Assembly: GCA_020637365.1 (NCBI GenBank)
Contig: JACJWE010000002.1
Location: forward strand, 558,001-622,000
DNA: 64,000 nucleotides
DNA from: Acidimicrobiia bacterium
GTDB taxonomy: Bacteria > Actinomycetota > Acidimicrobiia > IMCC26256 > JAGNEX01
Reading direction: 5' to 3'
The position numbers were made by a program, and so were the translations under genes. The notes below the pieces were generated by a model that made no database searches, was not told the origin of the DNA, and saw only the letters and a program-made list of their open reading frames with translations. Positions 38,462 to 47,727 of the stretch are shown here, one piece after another (within the stretch, counting starts at the first letter, position 1; the number at the start of each line of letters is the position of its first letter).

Positions 38462-38601
38462 GACCTCTTCATAAAACGCTTCACCAAAAAACACGGTAAG
38501 ACCCTACCTCAGGGCTCACCGACGCAGGCCATCAGTTCGTCGCCTGATTTTGAGACCTGCGAAGAAATGTCAGACACACTCGGGCACCGTGGGTTTTGAA
38601 A

Positions 38602-39969
38602 CTAGGTCTGGCCGGTGTAGTTCTCGAACATGGTGCACTCGCCGCGGAACAAGAGGTTCGCCTTACCCGTGGGACCATGACGGTTTTTGGCAATGATGAT
38701 CTCGGCGAGATTCTTCGCGTCGCTCTCTTCGTTGTACGCGTCATCGCGATAGATGAACAGAACGGCGTCTGCGTCTTGTTCGATGGCTCCTGATTCACGG
38801 AGGTCGGCAAGCATGGGGCGCTTGTCTTGGCGATACTCGAGTGAGCGATTGAGCTGGCTCAGGGCCAACACGGGACAGTCGAGTTCACGGGCGAGCACCT
38901 TGAGTCCACGCGACAGCTCGGCGACCTCAACCTGACGATTCTCACGGGCGCGTGGCGAACTCATCAGCTGCAGGTAGTCGACAACGATCAGGCCGAGACC
39001 ACCATCACGACTAGCCAACCGGCGAGCCTTGGTGGTCATGTCGAGCACCGTAGAACGGGGGTTATCGTCCAAGAAGATGGGCGCTTCCGCCAGGCGTCCA
39101 GCAGCCTGTTGAATCGCTGGCCATTCATTGCCCGTGAACTGAGCATTACGGAACTTGGAGCTATTGACACGCGCTTCAGCGGAGAGCATGCGACTCGCTA
39201 GCTCGTTGCGCCCCATCTCCATTGAGAAAAACAGCACCGGAAGCTTTTGTTCGATGGCAACGTTGGCTGCGATTCCGAGCGCCAACGAGGTCTTGCCTTG
39301 TCCGGGCCGTGCCGCCAAAACGAGTAGAGCCTGACGTCGCAAACCATGAAGCGCATCGTCGAGGTCGTAAAAGCCCGTTTGGGGGTGTGACTCACTCGTC
39401 GCTTCGCCACTCGACAGATAGGTCAGATGGTCGAGCGTCTCATCCAGTAGTGGGCTGAGGGGCATGAGCGTGTCGACGAGACGTCGCTGCGCCACTTGAA
39501 ACATCAACCCCTCGGCCTGATCGAGAGTCCCCTCGACGTCAGCGGCACCTTCGTAACCGAGGGTATTGATCTCGTTTGAAACCGCAATCAAGCGCCTCAG
39601 TGCGGCGAGGTCATCGACGATCTCGGCATAGTGAGCAGCGTTGGTGGAGGCAGGGGTGACCGCCTGGAGCCGTAGCAGGTTCTGTTTGCCGCCAGCTGTA
39701 TCGAGCGCTCCATTGCGGCGGAGTTCTTCGGCCACGGTCGTCACGTCGGGCATATCGCCGCCGTGGACCATGTACAGCGTGCTAATCGCGTCGAAGATCT
39801 GACCATGGGCAGGTCGATAGAAGTCGCTCGCTTTGAGACGTTGCGTCGCCGTCGCGATCGCGTCGCGGTTGAGCAACATGGCTCCAAGGAGCGCTTCTTC
39901 GGCGTCGAGGTTGTGTGGGGGAATGCGTCCGCTCAGAGCCGAGCGTTGTCCAACGTCGAGAACCGTCAT
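38602..39969 (-). CDS. dnaB: Replicative DNA helicase
   Basis: A 455-residue DnaB helicase without intein. The N-terminal domain starts GRIPPHNLDAEEALLGAMLL; the RecA-like domain has Walker A AARPGQGKTS, the SMEMGRNELASRM motif, Walker B GLIVVDYLQLM, and RESGAIEQDADAVLFIYRDD near the end. It unwinds DNA at the fork. Located, as in many actinobacteria, beyond rpsF-ssb-rpsR-rplI on the same strand, but here separated from rplI by about 700 bases holding a DnaA-box cluster. Confidence 0.97.
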   Translation of the reverse strand: MTVLDVGQRSALSGRIPPHNLDAEEALLGAMLLNRDAIATATQRLKASDFYRPAHGQIFDAISTLYMVHGGDMPDVTTVAEELRRNGALDTAGGKQNLLRLQAVTPASTNAAHYAEIVDDLAALRRLIAVSNEINTLGYEGAADVEGTLDQAEGLMFQVAQRRLVDTLMPLSPLLDETLDHLTYLSSGEATSESHPQTGFYDLDDALHGLRRQALLVLAARPGQGKTSLALGIAANVAIEQKLPVLFFSMEMGRNELASRMLSAEARVNSSKFRNAQFTGNEWPAIQQAAGRLAEAPIFLDDNPRSTVLDMTTKARRLASRDGGLGLIVVDYLQLMSSPRARENRQVEVAELSRGLKVLARELDCPVLALSQLNRSLEYRQDKRPMLADLRESGAIEQDADAVLFIYRDDAYNEESDAKNLAEIIIAKNRHGPTGKANLLFRGECTMFENYTGQT

Positions 39970-40124
39970 GAGATGGGGTCGTGCCTCCGCTTGTCGTACT
40001 GATGCTTGTCGGTCAAACCGCTATCGAGTGCCTCGGGGTCAAGCACAGTGGCGCCGAACGCGGCGCCAGCGTTATTTGTAATGACGCGGCTCGGTCCGGT
40101 GAGCTCAGAATGCAAGCTTTTGGC

Positions 40125-40607
40125 TGTGGACATCTAGTACCTCTTGTTGTGGAAAACGACGCAAAATCTGTGGAGAACTCATTCGAGCCTGTGAACGAGC
40201 AATAGCGTCCAACGACCTAACTCCGAGTTAGGAAAGGGGATTCTGGCGTATCCCCTGTGGATAACCGGGCTCAGATCTGGGGATAACCCCCTTGGATATC
40301 CACAGTTTCCCTGAGGGGTGTGACAGTCGCATTGAGTAGTGGCTCGCGCGCGATACGCGACTTCGTCGCGCTAATAGTGCATCACTACTCTCTCACGGTG
40401 AAATGTCTTGTCCTCCAACGCACATCGGATTCGATATCTGCCGCTATTTCTCAAATTTCAATCACAACATCAAGAATCGAAACGCCGAACCCAACCGCCA
40501 CTACCCACATGCTTCACACTGCTCACAAACACCGCCTTCGTTCACCATATGTGCACCAAAAAGCCCCGGGGGACGACCCCGGGGCTTGTGGATAACTATG
40601 TGGATAC
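40125..40607. other. Cluster of DnaA-box-like sites between dnaB and rplI
   Basis: The gap 39970-40672 holds no gene. It contains matches to the DnaA box TTWTNCACA: perfect at 40148-40156 (TGTGGAAAA), 40256-40264 and 40587-40595 (both TGTGGATAA); one mismatch at 40125-40133, 40169-40177, 40278-40286, 40296-40304 and 40599-40607. Most read in the same direction. Between the left six and right two lie an inverted repeat (GAGTAGTG 40334-40341 with CACTACTC 40383-40390, a smaller hairpin inside) and a lower-GC patch (about 40440-40485). It could be a replication origin, a DnaA titration site or a DnaA-controlled promoter of dnaB. The 250 bases before dnaA show no such boxes. Confidence 0.6.
40558..40587 (-). 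terminator. Terminator of the rpsF-ssb-rpsR-rplI operon
   Basis: Eleven-base perfect arms AAGCCCCGGGG / CCCCGGGGCTT with a five-base loop, followed on the minus strand by TTTTT. It lies 86 bases after the rplI stop. A perfect DnaA box begins at its right-hand edge. Confidence 0.9.
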
Positions 40608-40672
40608 CGCTTGCACATCTCGAGCCGCCTGAGCTACCCGAGGCGGGCCAAGGCCAGCTGTGCGTGAAGCCT

Positions 40673-41131
40673 CTAGGCGGCTTCGTCCTCGGCAGCGACG
40701 GTGACAACAAGGAAGCCTCGAACGTCAGCGAAGAGCTTGACAGAAATCTCGTATGAGCCGACTTCTTTGATCGGCTCGTCGAGTTGCAGCAGCTTGCGGT
40801 CGAGCGTCACACCCGTCCTCTTGCGGTACTCGTCAACCAGATCACTCGCCGTCACGGAACCGAACAAGCGACCGGTATCACCTGCCCGAACCTTCATCTC
40901 GATCGGAGTCCGCGCCAGCTGAGCTGCCATCGACTCGGCTTCGGATCGGGCTTGTGCCTCACGGATGTCCCGCTGGCGGCGCATCACCGATGCCTGCTTG
41001 ATCGCGCCATCCGAGGCGAGGATCGCTTTACCCTTCGGAACGAGAAAGTTGCGAGCGTAACCATCGGCCACTTCTACAACGTCGCCCCGACGTCCGAGCT
41101 TGTCGAGATCTTCACGCAAGATGACTTTCAT
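40673..41131 (-). CDS. rplI: 50S ribosomal protein L9
   Basis: A 152-residue L9: the N-terminal domain [33 protein letters not shown] is split by the long connecting helix from the C-terminal RNA-binding domain (about 85-150). Length and motif are typical. The start overlaps the rpsR stop by four bases (ATGA), so it is coupled. Last gene of the rpsF-ssb-rpsR-rplI operon. Confidence 0.97.
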   Translation of the reverse strand: MKVILREDLDKLGRRGDVVEVADGYARNFLVPKGKAILASDGAIKQASVMRRQRDIREAQARSEAESMAAQLARTPIEMKVRAGDTGRLFGSVTASDLVDEYRKRTGVTLDRKLLQLDEPIKEVGSYEISVKLFADVRGFLVVTVAAEDEAA

Positions 41132-41553
41132 TCGTCGCTCCCGTCGGTCTCGACCTCAACGTCAACTTCGACCACTTCAGCGGTCGCGGCGTCATCGTTG
41201 CCGTCAGCATCATCGTCGTTGTCATCGCGATCGCGCTGATCGTCGCGACGGCCACCGCGACGGTCTGAACGGCGACCCTTCGAGCTCCGTACCGTGACAG
41301 GACGGTTCAAGTAGGGAACCAAACCCAACTCACGGGCAAGCTTGATCGCCTGGGCGATCGCCCGCTGCTGTTGAGCGGTCAGGCCGGTAACCCGACGGGC
41401 GCGGATCTTGCCGCGATCAGAAACAAACTTTCGGAGCAGGTTGACGTCTTTGTAGTCGACCCACTCCAACTTGGCGTCACCAAAAGGAGAGGCCTTCTTC
41501 TTCTTTGGTACCCGCTTTGCGGCAGCGGACTTACGAGTACTGCTGCGACCCAT
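41128..41553 (-). CDS. rpsR: 30S ribosomal protein S18 with acidic C-terminal extension
   Basis: Residues about 18-92 are an ordinary S18 ([53 protein letters not shown]). Zinc-type S18 cysteines are absent. After residue 92 come a basic patch ([18 protein letters not shown]) and an Asp/Glu/Val-rich tail to residue 141, roughly 50 residues beyond the usual 75-90. The reading frame is intact to the rplI overlap, which argues that the tail is real. Possible roles are assembly or ion binding at the 30S platform; unknown. Confidence 0.92.
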   Translation of the reverse strand: MGRSSTRKSAAAKRVPKKKKASPFGDAKLEWVDYKDVNLLRKFVSDRGKIRARRVTGLTAQQQRAIAQAIKLARELGLVPYLNRPVTVRSSKGRRSDRRGGRRDDQRDRDDNDDDADGNDDAATAEVVEVDVEVETDGSDE

Positions 41554-41604
41554 GGTGGGTGCTCCTTGCTTTCTAAAAGAGCTGAACTTCCTAAAACGTG
41601 CTGA

Positions 41605-42066
41605 CTAGAACGGTTCCTCGGGATCGTCATACCCATAATCGGGCATCGCAGAACCCATCTGAGAGTCCCCGCCTTGAGAACCACCGCCATAGTCACCACC
41701 ACCGACACGTTCGGCCTTGGTGATCTGGGCCGTGGCCCACCTGAGGGATGGTCCGATCTCATCGCACTGAATCTCGACAACCGATCGGCGTTCGCCTTGC
41801 GGTGTCTCCCACGAGCGCTGAACCAAGCGACCCGTCACGATCACTCGCGCGCCTCGTCGTAACGATTCGGCGATGTGCTCGGCCATATCCCGCCAAGCAA
41901 TCACATTGAAAAAGCTCGTTTCCTCTTTGAACTCATTGGAGCCGCGGTCCCGCCAGCGGCGATTTACCGCGACGGAAAACGATGCTCGTGCAAGACCAGA
42001 GGTTGTGAATCTGAGCTCAGGATCGCGGGTGATGTTGCCCACGATGGTGACGGTGTTGTCGGCCAT
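41605..42066 (-). CDS. ssb: Single-stranded DNA-binding protein
   Basis: A 153-residue SSB with an OB fold in residues 1-110 (NTVTIVGNITRDPELRFTTSG, TSFFNVIAWRDMAEHIAESL, GARVIVTGRLVQRSWE). A Gly/Ser-rich linker leads to the protein-binding tip, which here is DDPEEPF instead of the usual DDDIPF; the acidic run and terminal Pro-Phe are kept. It protects single strands and recruits replication and repair proteins. Same operon as rpsF and rpsR. Confidence 0.96.
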   Translation of the reverse strand: MADNTVTIVGNITRDPELRFTTSGLARASFSVAVNRRWRDRGSNEFKEETSFFNVIAWRDMAEHIAESLRRGARVIVTGRLVQRSWETPQGERRSVVEIQCDEIGPSLRWATAQITKAERVGGGDYGGGSQGGDSQMGSAMPDYGYDDPEEPF

Positions 42067-42081
42067 GATGTGGCCTCCTTG

Positions 42082-42411
42082 CTACTCGTCGTTTGACTCA
42101 ACGGGTCGGGTGATCCCCCACATGTCGTCGGGAATCCGAACCACACGGTGACGGATGACGTCGTCACGCAAGGAGAGCGTACGGCTGAGCTCCTTCACAG
42201 GCGCTGGCTCTGATCGGGTCTGGAGCACCACGTAGTAGCCCTCATTACGGTCGTTCATTTCGTAGGCGAAACGACGCAGACCCCAGTGATCGGTCTTGCC
42301 GAGCTCGGCACCAGCCTCAGAAAGACTGGCGGTTTGCTGGTCCAACAGCTTACGGATCTCGGAATGTTCCGTACCCGCGTCGAAGATGATGACCAGTTCA
42401 TATGTGCGCAT
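42082..42411 (-). CDS. rpsF: 30S ribosomal protein S6
   Basis: A 109-residue S6 (MRTYELVIIFDAG, LGKTDHWGLRRFAYEMNDRNEGYYVVL, LSLRDDVIRHRVVR). The ATG at 42411 follows GGAG and fits the family length; the frame is open 27 codons upstream but that part is not conserved. First gene of the operon. S6 binds next to S18 in the 30S platform. Confidence 0.96.
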   Translation of the reverse strand: MRTYELVIIFDAGTEHSEIRKLLDQQTASLSEAGAELGKTDHWGLRRFAYEMNDRNEGYYVVLQTRSEPAPVKELSRTLSLRDDVIRHRVVRIPDDMWGITRPVESNDE

Positions 42412-42641
42412 CAAAACTCCTTCGGACCGTGCCGTAACACGGGCTCCCCCGCCGGGGAGCAGGACGTCGGCGTATGCCGTGGGGACCGCCACACGACGGC
42501 CCGGCTGAGAGACGCTAGACGCGATCTACCCGACGAATCCAGCCCAACCAGACAAAGACCCGCGATCGGCAGTGAAGCAGCGCTCAGCGCCCTTTGGGTG
42601 TCTCATGACCTGGCCGGGCACGAAGGCCGGAGGAGACGGGC

Positions 42642-43340
42642 CTACTGGCTCACCACGACCGTGTCGATCGGGTCGCCGCCACATGCGGCGATATCACCGT
42701 CGGAGAGCTGACCCGCTGCGGCTTCAATCGCATACTGAAACCGTGTATCCGATCGATAGATCGGGCACTGCTCGGTGGTGTCGTCACACGGTTCCATCTC
42801 AAGTCGATCGACCAGCGTTCCATCGGCAGCGTAGAAACCAATGTCGAGGGCATCGGTAACCCCAGCCATGGTGAAGCCAACTTCGCGCTCTTCGTCAAAG
42901 GCGAAGATCATGCCGTCGATGTATTCAAGGGACTCCTCATTACCGCGCAACCCTTCGCGGCGTTGACTTGCGCTCAGAGCAGCGAGCAGCTTTTCGCAGT
43001 CTTCACCGATGCTGATCTGCACGACGTCGAAGCGTTCAAAGGTCGATTGCACCGACTCCGGTACATCCTCGTTGAGATCGATGATCGTCGCTTGCGGCGA
43101 AGCCGCAGGATTGCCTGCTCCCTCCGAAGTTGTGGAGGTTTCGTCGACGGGTTGATCGACTGCGGTCGTCGTCGAGGACGCCGCCAGATAGGGGCGGTCC
43201 GCCCCGTTGGCTGAGTACAGCCACCACAGCACCGCGACCAACAGGAGAACGAGGAGAATCGGAATGGCGATTCGAGCGATCTGTGACGCCACGGACCTGC
43301 CGCTGACGTTGCCTACTTCGTTCCATCCGCCACCGCGCAT
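42642..43340 (-). CDS. Membrane-anchored DUF192 (UPF0127) family protein
   Basis: A 232-residue protein with one N-terminal membrane helix (about 21-44), a Ser/Thr/Pro-rich outer linker, and a DUF192 domain from about residue 130: REGLRGNEESLEYIDGMIFAF, VGFTMAGVTDALDIGFYAADG, then LEMEPC and YAIEAAAGQL. DUF192 proteins are small beta-barrel-like exported proteins of unknown function. Four cysteines in the outer domain could pair. It lies between rpsF and panB, same strand, 230 bases from rpsF. Confidence 0.75.
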   Translation of the reverse strand: MRGGGWNEVGNVSGRSVASQIARIAIPILLVLLLVAVLWWLYSANGADRPYLAASSTTTAVDQPVDETSTTSEGAGNPAASPQATIIDLNEDVPESVQSTFERFDVVQISIGEDCEKLLAALSASQRREGLRGNEESLEYIDGMIFAFDEEREVGFTMAGVTDALDIGFYAADGTLVDRLEMEPCDDTTEQCPIYRSDTRFQYAIEAAAGQLSDGDIAACGGDPIDTVVVSQ

Positions 43341-43551
43341 ACCTTCAATGGTATGCGCTGATCGCCCCCGGAACTCAGCCCTTTGCGCTCGGCGCCCTCA
43401 CGGTCGGCCCCGCTTGGCTGGCGTTCGGCCGATGGCCTCGCCCGCTCCACCTGCCCGAACACCTCTTCGTGCAACCCCGACCCATCACCGAGTGGCAGCC
43501 GCGGATTTGGGCAAACTCCACGGGCCCACCCCGCACTGAACCGTCCAAACC

Positions 43552-44466
43552 TCAAGGGCAGTAGCTCAGCCGCGGGTTCGACTCCTGGTAGAGGCCGAGT
43601 ACTTCGGCGGTGTCTGAGTTCATGGGATAGCACTCCTCGGCCGACGGATATGAGCGGCCACGAACGTCGGTCACGAAGTTTCCAACCGCCTCTGTAGCCG
43701 TCTGTCCCAACTGGGCGTATCGCCGGACGAAACGCGGTTTGAACTGGTCGTGAATGCCAACAAGGTCGTGGAACACCAACACTTGGCCATCTGTCTGGGC
43801 ACCCGCACCAATGCCGATGGTCGGAATGTGAATAGCCTCGCTGACCAGACCGGCAACGCCATCGGGCACACATTCGAGCACTATCGCAAAACACCCCGCG
43901 TCGGCGAGTGCGATGGCGTCTTCGACCAGCATCTTGACCATCAGCGCCTCTTTGGCCTGGACCTTGTGACCACCGAGTGCCTTGATCGACTGCGGGGTCA
44001 GACCGAGGTGGCCCATCACCGGAATCTCGGCCGCCAGGATCGCCTCGACGACGGGTAGACGCTTGGCACCACCCTCGAGTTTGATCGCGTCGGCACCGGC
44101 GCGGATCAGTTCCGCTGCGTTTCTCACCGCATCATCGGCCGAGGTGTGGTAGCTCATCCACGGCATATCCCCCACGATCAGGCTCTTTGGGCGGGCCCGA
44201 GCGACGGCAGCTGTGTGATGCGCCATGTCCTGGATCGTCACCTGCAGCGTGTCGTCATAGCCGAGTACGACCATCGCGACACTGTCGCCGACCAGGATCA
44301 TGTCCACGTCGGCGTCGGAGAGAATGCGTGCGGTTGGAGCGTCGTAGGCCGTCACCATCGTCAGCGGTTCGTCGGATCCTTTTTGATCGACGACCCATGG
44401 AACGGTTCGTTTGCTAGGGCGCTCGTTTGAGCGCGCGGTCGACTGGGAACGAGAGACAGTGCTCAT
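43552..44466 (-). CDS. panB: 3-methyl-2-oxobutanoate hydroxymethyltransferase
   Basis: A 304-residue PanB, first committed enzyme of pantothenate (coenzyme A) synthesis, using methylenetetrahydrofolate. Motifs: TMVTAYDAPTARIL, DMILVGDSVAMVVLGYDDT, GDMPWMSYH, KLEGGAKR, GHLGLTPQS, VLECVPDGVA and GIGAGAQTDGQVLVFHDLVG, covering Mg2+ and ketoacid sites. GGAGG before the ATG at 44466 fixes the start. The 20-residue leader is slightly longer than in E. coli. Confidence 0.96.
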   Translation of the reverse strand: MSTVSRSQSTARSNERPSKRTVPWVVDQKGSDEPLTMVTAYDAPTARILSDADVDMILVGDSVAMVVLGYDDTLQVTIQDMAHHTAAVARARPKSLIVGDMPWMSYHTSADDAVRNAAELIRAGADAIKLEGGAKRLPVVEAILAAEIPVMGHLGLTPQSIKALGGHKVQAKEALMVKMLVEDAIALADAGCFAIVLECVPDGVAGLVSEAIHIPTIGIGAGAQTDGQVLVFHDLVGIHDQFKPRFVRRYAQLGQTATEAVGNFVTDVRGRSYPSAEECYPMNSDTAEVLGLYQESNPRLSYCP

Positions 44467-44632
44467 CAGAATCAACCTCCGCCGTCCAGGGCTCAACACG
44501 GCTCCCGGCAGCACAACCACCCTACCCGATGCCCATTTTCACATCCGGGTCGTTCGCAACAATCCTGGTAAAGGAGGCACACCTCGCCAGATCGACAACA
44601 CCGCGCGGGCCCTCACCAGGACGAGAGGTGAG

Positions 44633-45022
44633 CTAGCGAAGAACCCCGGCACTGGTCGCCGATGACTGTGCTGTCCCGAGCACATAGCTTCTGACCAGGT
44701 GATTCCAATGGCAGTCGAGGCAGACCTCGACCTCGTAACAGGTGAACTCGGCGTAACGCTGAGCAAGCCGTTCGAGCTCGCCATCGTCGCCGACGACGCG
44801 ACCATTAATCCGGCGCAGCTCATCGCCATAGACATAGCCCACCGTCCGCATCGCTCGTTCCTCACAGATGGGACACGTGCCGTCGCGCGCAATGCCCAGG
44901 TACGTCGCGGCGCGGACGAGCTCGGGATGCGCGTCACAGATCGCTTCTCGACCGATCCGATTCTCTCGGTAGTCAGCGAGAAGCGCGCGGCGAGCGAGCG
45001 CATAGTCGACAATCTGGGACAT
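44633..45022 (-). CDS. DUF5318 family protein
   Basis: A 129-residue actinobacterial protein with two Cys pairs that look like a zinc ribbon: CPICEER near residue 50 and CLDCHWNH near residue 100. Text such as VDYALARRALLADYRENRIGREAICDAHPEL (seen across residues 5-35) matches the DUF5318 family as I recall it. Function unknown. Stands between panB and a repeat-bearing gap. Confidence 0.75.
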   Translation of the reverse strand: MSQIVDYALARRALLADYRENRIGREAICDAHPELVRAATYLGIARDGTCPICEERAMRTVGYVYGDELRRINGRVVGDDGELERLAQRYAEFTCYEVEVCLDCHWNHLVRSYVLGTAQSSATSAGVLR

Positions 45023-45035
45023 CGGGTCAGTCTAC

Positions 45036-45245
45036 GTTGCTGGTGTTGAACGTCGGTGTGCGGATCGGCGATCCGGCGCGCCAGTCGCAAGGACGAGATT
45101 TCGTCACTACCCGTACGTGATGGCGGAATTGAGGACGCCGCGAATGGTGATGCCGGGACGTCGAGACGTGCGCCACGCGTTTGACACCAGCCACCTAAGT
45201 TGCTGGTGTTGATCGTTGTTGTGCGGATCGGAGGTCCGGCGCCTC
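45036..45245. repeat. Two-copy direct repeat in the gap before the methyltransferase
   Basis: A 47-base word beginning GTTGCTGGTGTTGA and containing GTGCGGATCGG and TCCGGCGC occurs at 45036-45082 and 45199-45245, about 85% identical and 163 bases apart. The first copy continues into CAGTCGCAAGGACGAGAT, which resembles a third site at 59711-59760. The gap 45023-45291 has no gene. Confidence 0.65.
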
Positions 45246-45291
45246 AGCCGGATTCCTCCCCCTGCGACATCGCACATGCGAAACTGGCCGG

Positions 45292-46050
45292 ATGCTGAGA
45301 CAACCGAGCGACAACAATGCCGAAAGTTGGGATCGCGTAGCCCGCCGATACCAGGACCTGGTCGATCTTCCGCTCGATGACGTGCATTTTGGCCACGACA
45401 TTGCCCGCGAATCGTCGCTCCGGATCCTCGGGTCTCTCGACGGTAAGCGCGTCGTCGACCTCGGATGCGGCGGCGGACAAAACGTCATTGCGTTCAACCG
45501 CATGAGGGCCCACGCCATTGGTATCGACTATTCGGCTATCCAGCTCGAACTCGCCGCCAAGCTCGCAGCGGAGCAAGAGATGCGATGCGAGTTTCGACTC
45601 GGGGATGTCGCCGATCTGGCGTTCCTGCCCAAAGACTCCGTTGACTTGGTCTTTTCAGCGGGGACATTCACCTACGTCGAAGACCTGCCCAGAGTGTTTC
45701 GGCAGGTCCACCGCGTCCTCGCACCCCGCGCGTCGTTCGTCTTCGCCTACGACCACCCCGTGGTCTTCGTCCACGAAACCGAACACGGGCCGTTCCCTGC
45801 AGATCCTCTGTCGCCGGTGGAACCTTCCCAGGAGGGCGCGGCTCGGCGCAGTTACTTCGATGACACGCCCATGGTGGTCCAATGGATGGATACGCCGTTC
45901 ACGATTTATCGGCGCACCAACGCCGATGTTTTCAACTCGCTGATCAGGACCGGATTTCAAGTCGACGTCCTATTGGAACCAGAACCGGCTGTCCAGCATC
46001 CCATCGAGCCTTCGACGATCATCTGGCGCGCTCGCAAAGCGGGTGCTTGA
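45292..46050 (+). CDS. Class I SAM-dependent methyltransferase
   Basis: A 252-residue Rossmann-fold methyltransferase: SAM-binding motif VVDLGCGGGQNVIAF near residues 60-74, acidic ribose contact in AIGIDYSAIQLELA, and the post-motif GDVADLAFLPKDSVDLVFS. The C-terminal part has FAYDHPVVF and IIWRARK. Resembles UbiE/small-molecule methyltransferases; the substrate is unknown. Intact, monocistronic. Confidence 0.87.
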   Translation: MLRQPSDNNAESWDRVARRYQDLVDLPLDDVHFGHDIARESSLRILGSLDGKRVVDLGCGGGQNVIAFNRMRAHAIGIDYSAIQLELAAKLAAEQEMRCEFRLGDVADLAFLPKDSVDLVFSAGTFTYVEDLPRVFRQVHRVLAPRASFVFAYDHPVVFVHETEHGPFPADPLSPVEPSQEGAARRSYFDDTPMVVQWMDTPFTIYRRTNADVFNSLIRTGFQVDVLLEPEPAVQHPIEPSTIIWRARKAGA

Positions 46051-46155
46051 GCACAAGGGTCGCCGACCGACGCGGTCCCGCGAAGGACCCACTCCCGGAT
46101 CGACGGACACGTGATCGACGGACAGGTGGCGTTGCCGCAGAGCGGCTGAAACGAA

Positions 46156-47727
46156 TCATTCCCGACCGGCTTCAGCGCCTCCGCTATCTGAGTGGGTGGT
46201 GCTGGCATGTGCATCGCCGGCGTGATCCTCCAAGGTGTCATCCACGGCGGCTTGCGTTTTTTGGCGTTGCCGAGCAGCAGCTTTTGCTCCGCGCACGGCT
46301 TCATCGTCGGGTATGCGGCCTCCGGCGGCCACCACGTCGACCTTGGTCGCCCAATCGAGGAGGCGATCATAGGCTTCAGCGATCGTCATTGGGCCCTCAT
46401 CGAGACGCAGATCGAGCAGATGCGTCAGTGCCTGACCCACCAAAGGACCTGGAGGCAATGCCAACAGTTCCATCACCTCGACCCCGTCGAGCGGTGGCTT
46501 AATAGCAGCGAGGGCTTCGGCTTTTTCTAGTTCGGTGATTCGCTCTTCGAGTTCATCCATTCGACGGGCGAGTTTGAGCGCCTTGGCCTTGTTCCGAGTC
46601 GTGCAATCAGACCTCACCAGATCGTTGAGATCTTCGAGCAGAGGACCGGCGTCGCGCACGTAACGACGGACAGCGCGGTCGCTCCAACCCATCTTGTAGG
46701 TGTGGAAGCGAAGGTGGAGACGAACCAAGCGGACCACCTCTTTGGTGAGTTCGCTCGGAAAGCGCAACGCCTTCATACGTTCCCGAGTCATCCGGCCACC
46801 AACGACGTCGTGGAAGTGGAACGTCACGCCTTCATCGGTAAATGAACGGGTCTGAGGTTTCGCGATGTCGTGGAACAGCGCGGCCAGGCGTACCCGCAAC
46901 CGCGGCGGCGTCTTACCGACGACCGCGATGGTGTGCGCCAACACATCCTTATGCCGGTGGATTGGATCCTGTTCGAGACGCATGGCGTTGAGTTCGGGCA
47001 GAAACTCATCGGAAAGCCCCGTGTCGCAGAGAAACCACAGGCCCTGTTCAACGCCGGGTGCGACGATCAATTTCGCAAGTTCGATCTGGATACGCTCAGC
47101 GGAGACGATGTCCATGCGGTGTCGTTGTTCCTCGACGGAACGGATCAGCTCATCATCGGGGGTCAGCCCGAGCTGCGCGATGAAACGGGCCGCCCGCAAC
47201 ATGCGCAACGGATCGTCAGTAAAAGAAATATCGGCCGAAAGCGGTGTTCGAAGTCGCCCCGCGACCAGATCGTCGATGCCTCCGTGGGGGTCGATCAACT
47301 CGAGTTGACCCAAACGAAGCGCCATCGAGTTGACCGTGAAATCGCGGCGAGAGAGGTCGGTATAGATGTCGTCTGAGAAAGTGACCTCGGGCTTGCGCGA
47401 ATCGGCGTGATAGAGCTCGTCGCGGAAGGTGGTGATCTCGACGTGGAGGTCACCACGACGACCACCGATCGTCCCAAATCGCTGCCCCTGGGTCCAGATC
47501 GTGTCCGCCCACGGCCGCACCAGTTCAAGGATTTCGTCCGGTCTCGCGTCCGTCGTCAGGTCCACGTCGGTCGATGGCCGATTCAACACCGCGTCTCGGA
47601 CCGAGCCACCCACAAGGTAGAGCTCCCGCTCGACGGCGTCGAACCTCTCGGCGAGTGCCGCCAGATCGCTTTCTGGTGCGAGCATCGGTCGCAGGCGTTC
47701 CGGGATAGGGAATGGAGCGGTCGTCAT
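46156..47727 (-). CDS. cca: CCA tRNA nucleotidyltransferase (actinobacterial PcnA type)
   Basis: A 523-residue class II nucleotidyltransferase with an HD domain. The head has LYLVGGSVRDAVLNR and the catalytic DVDLTTDA, then RRDFTVNSMALRL and DPLRMLRAARF. The HD region reads RLAALFHDIAKPQTR with FHFHDVVGGRM. A charged helical C-terminus ends in a Thr/His/Ser-rich tail. It adds or repairs the 3' CCA of tRNA. Position matches mycobacterial pcnA, divergent from the envelope gene block. Confidence 0.93.
   Translation of the reverse strand: MTTAPFPIPERLRPMLAPESDLAALAERFDAVERELYLVGGSVRDAVLNRPSTDVDLTTDARPDEILELVRPWADTIWTQGQRFGTIGGRRGDLHVEITTFRDELYHADSRKPEVTFSDDIYTDLSRRDFTVNSMALRLGQLELIDPHGGIDDLVAGRLRTPLSADISFTDDPLRMLRAARFIAQLGLTPDDELIRSVEEQRHRMDIVSAERIQIELAKLIVAPGVEQGLWFLCDTGLSDEFLPELNAMRLEQDPIHRHKDVLAHTIAVVGKTPPRLRVRLAALFHDIAKPQTRSFTDEGVTFHFHDVVGGRMTRERMKALRFPSELTKEVVRLVRLHLRFHTYKMGWSDRAVRRYVRDAGPLLEDLNDLVRSDCTTRNKAKALKLARRMDELEERITELEKAEALAAIKPPLDGVEVMELLALPPGPLVGQALTHLLDLRLDEGPMTIAEAYDRLLDWATKVDVVAAGGRIPDDEAVRGAKAAARQRQKTQAAVDDTLEDHAGDAHASTTHSDSGGAEAGRE

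Noticed and set aside
40320..40595. Plus-strand 91-residue frame in the dnaB-rplI gap
   Set aside because: It crosses the rplI terminator and DnaA boxes, lacks a ribosome binding site and has no protein-like pattern.
43552..43600. GGGTTCGACTCC resembling a tRNA T-loop
   Set aside because: It lies inside the 3' end of panB in frame and no acceptor, D or anticodon stem can be formed around it.
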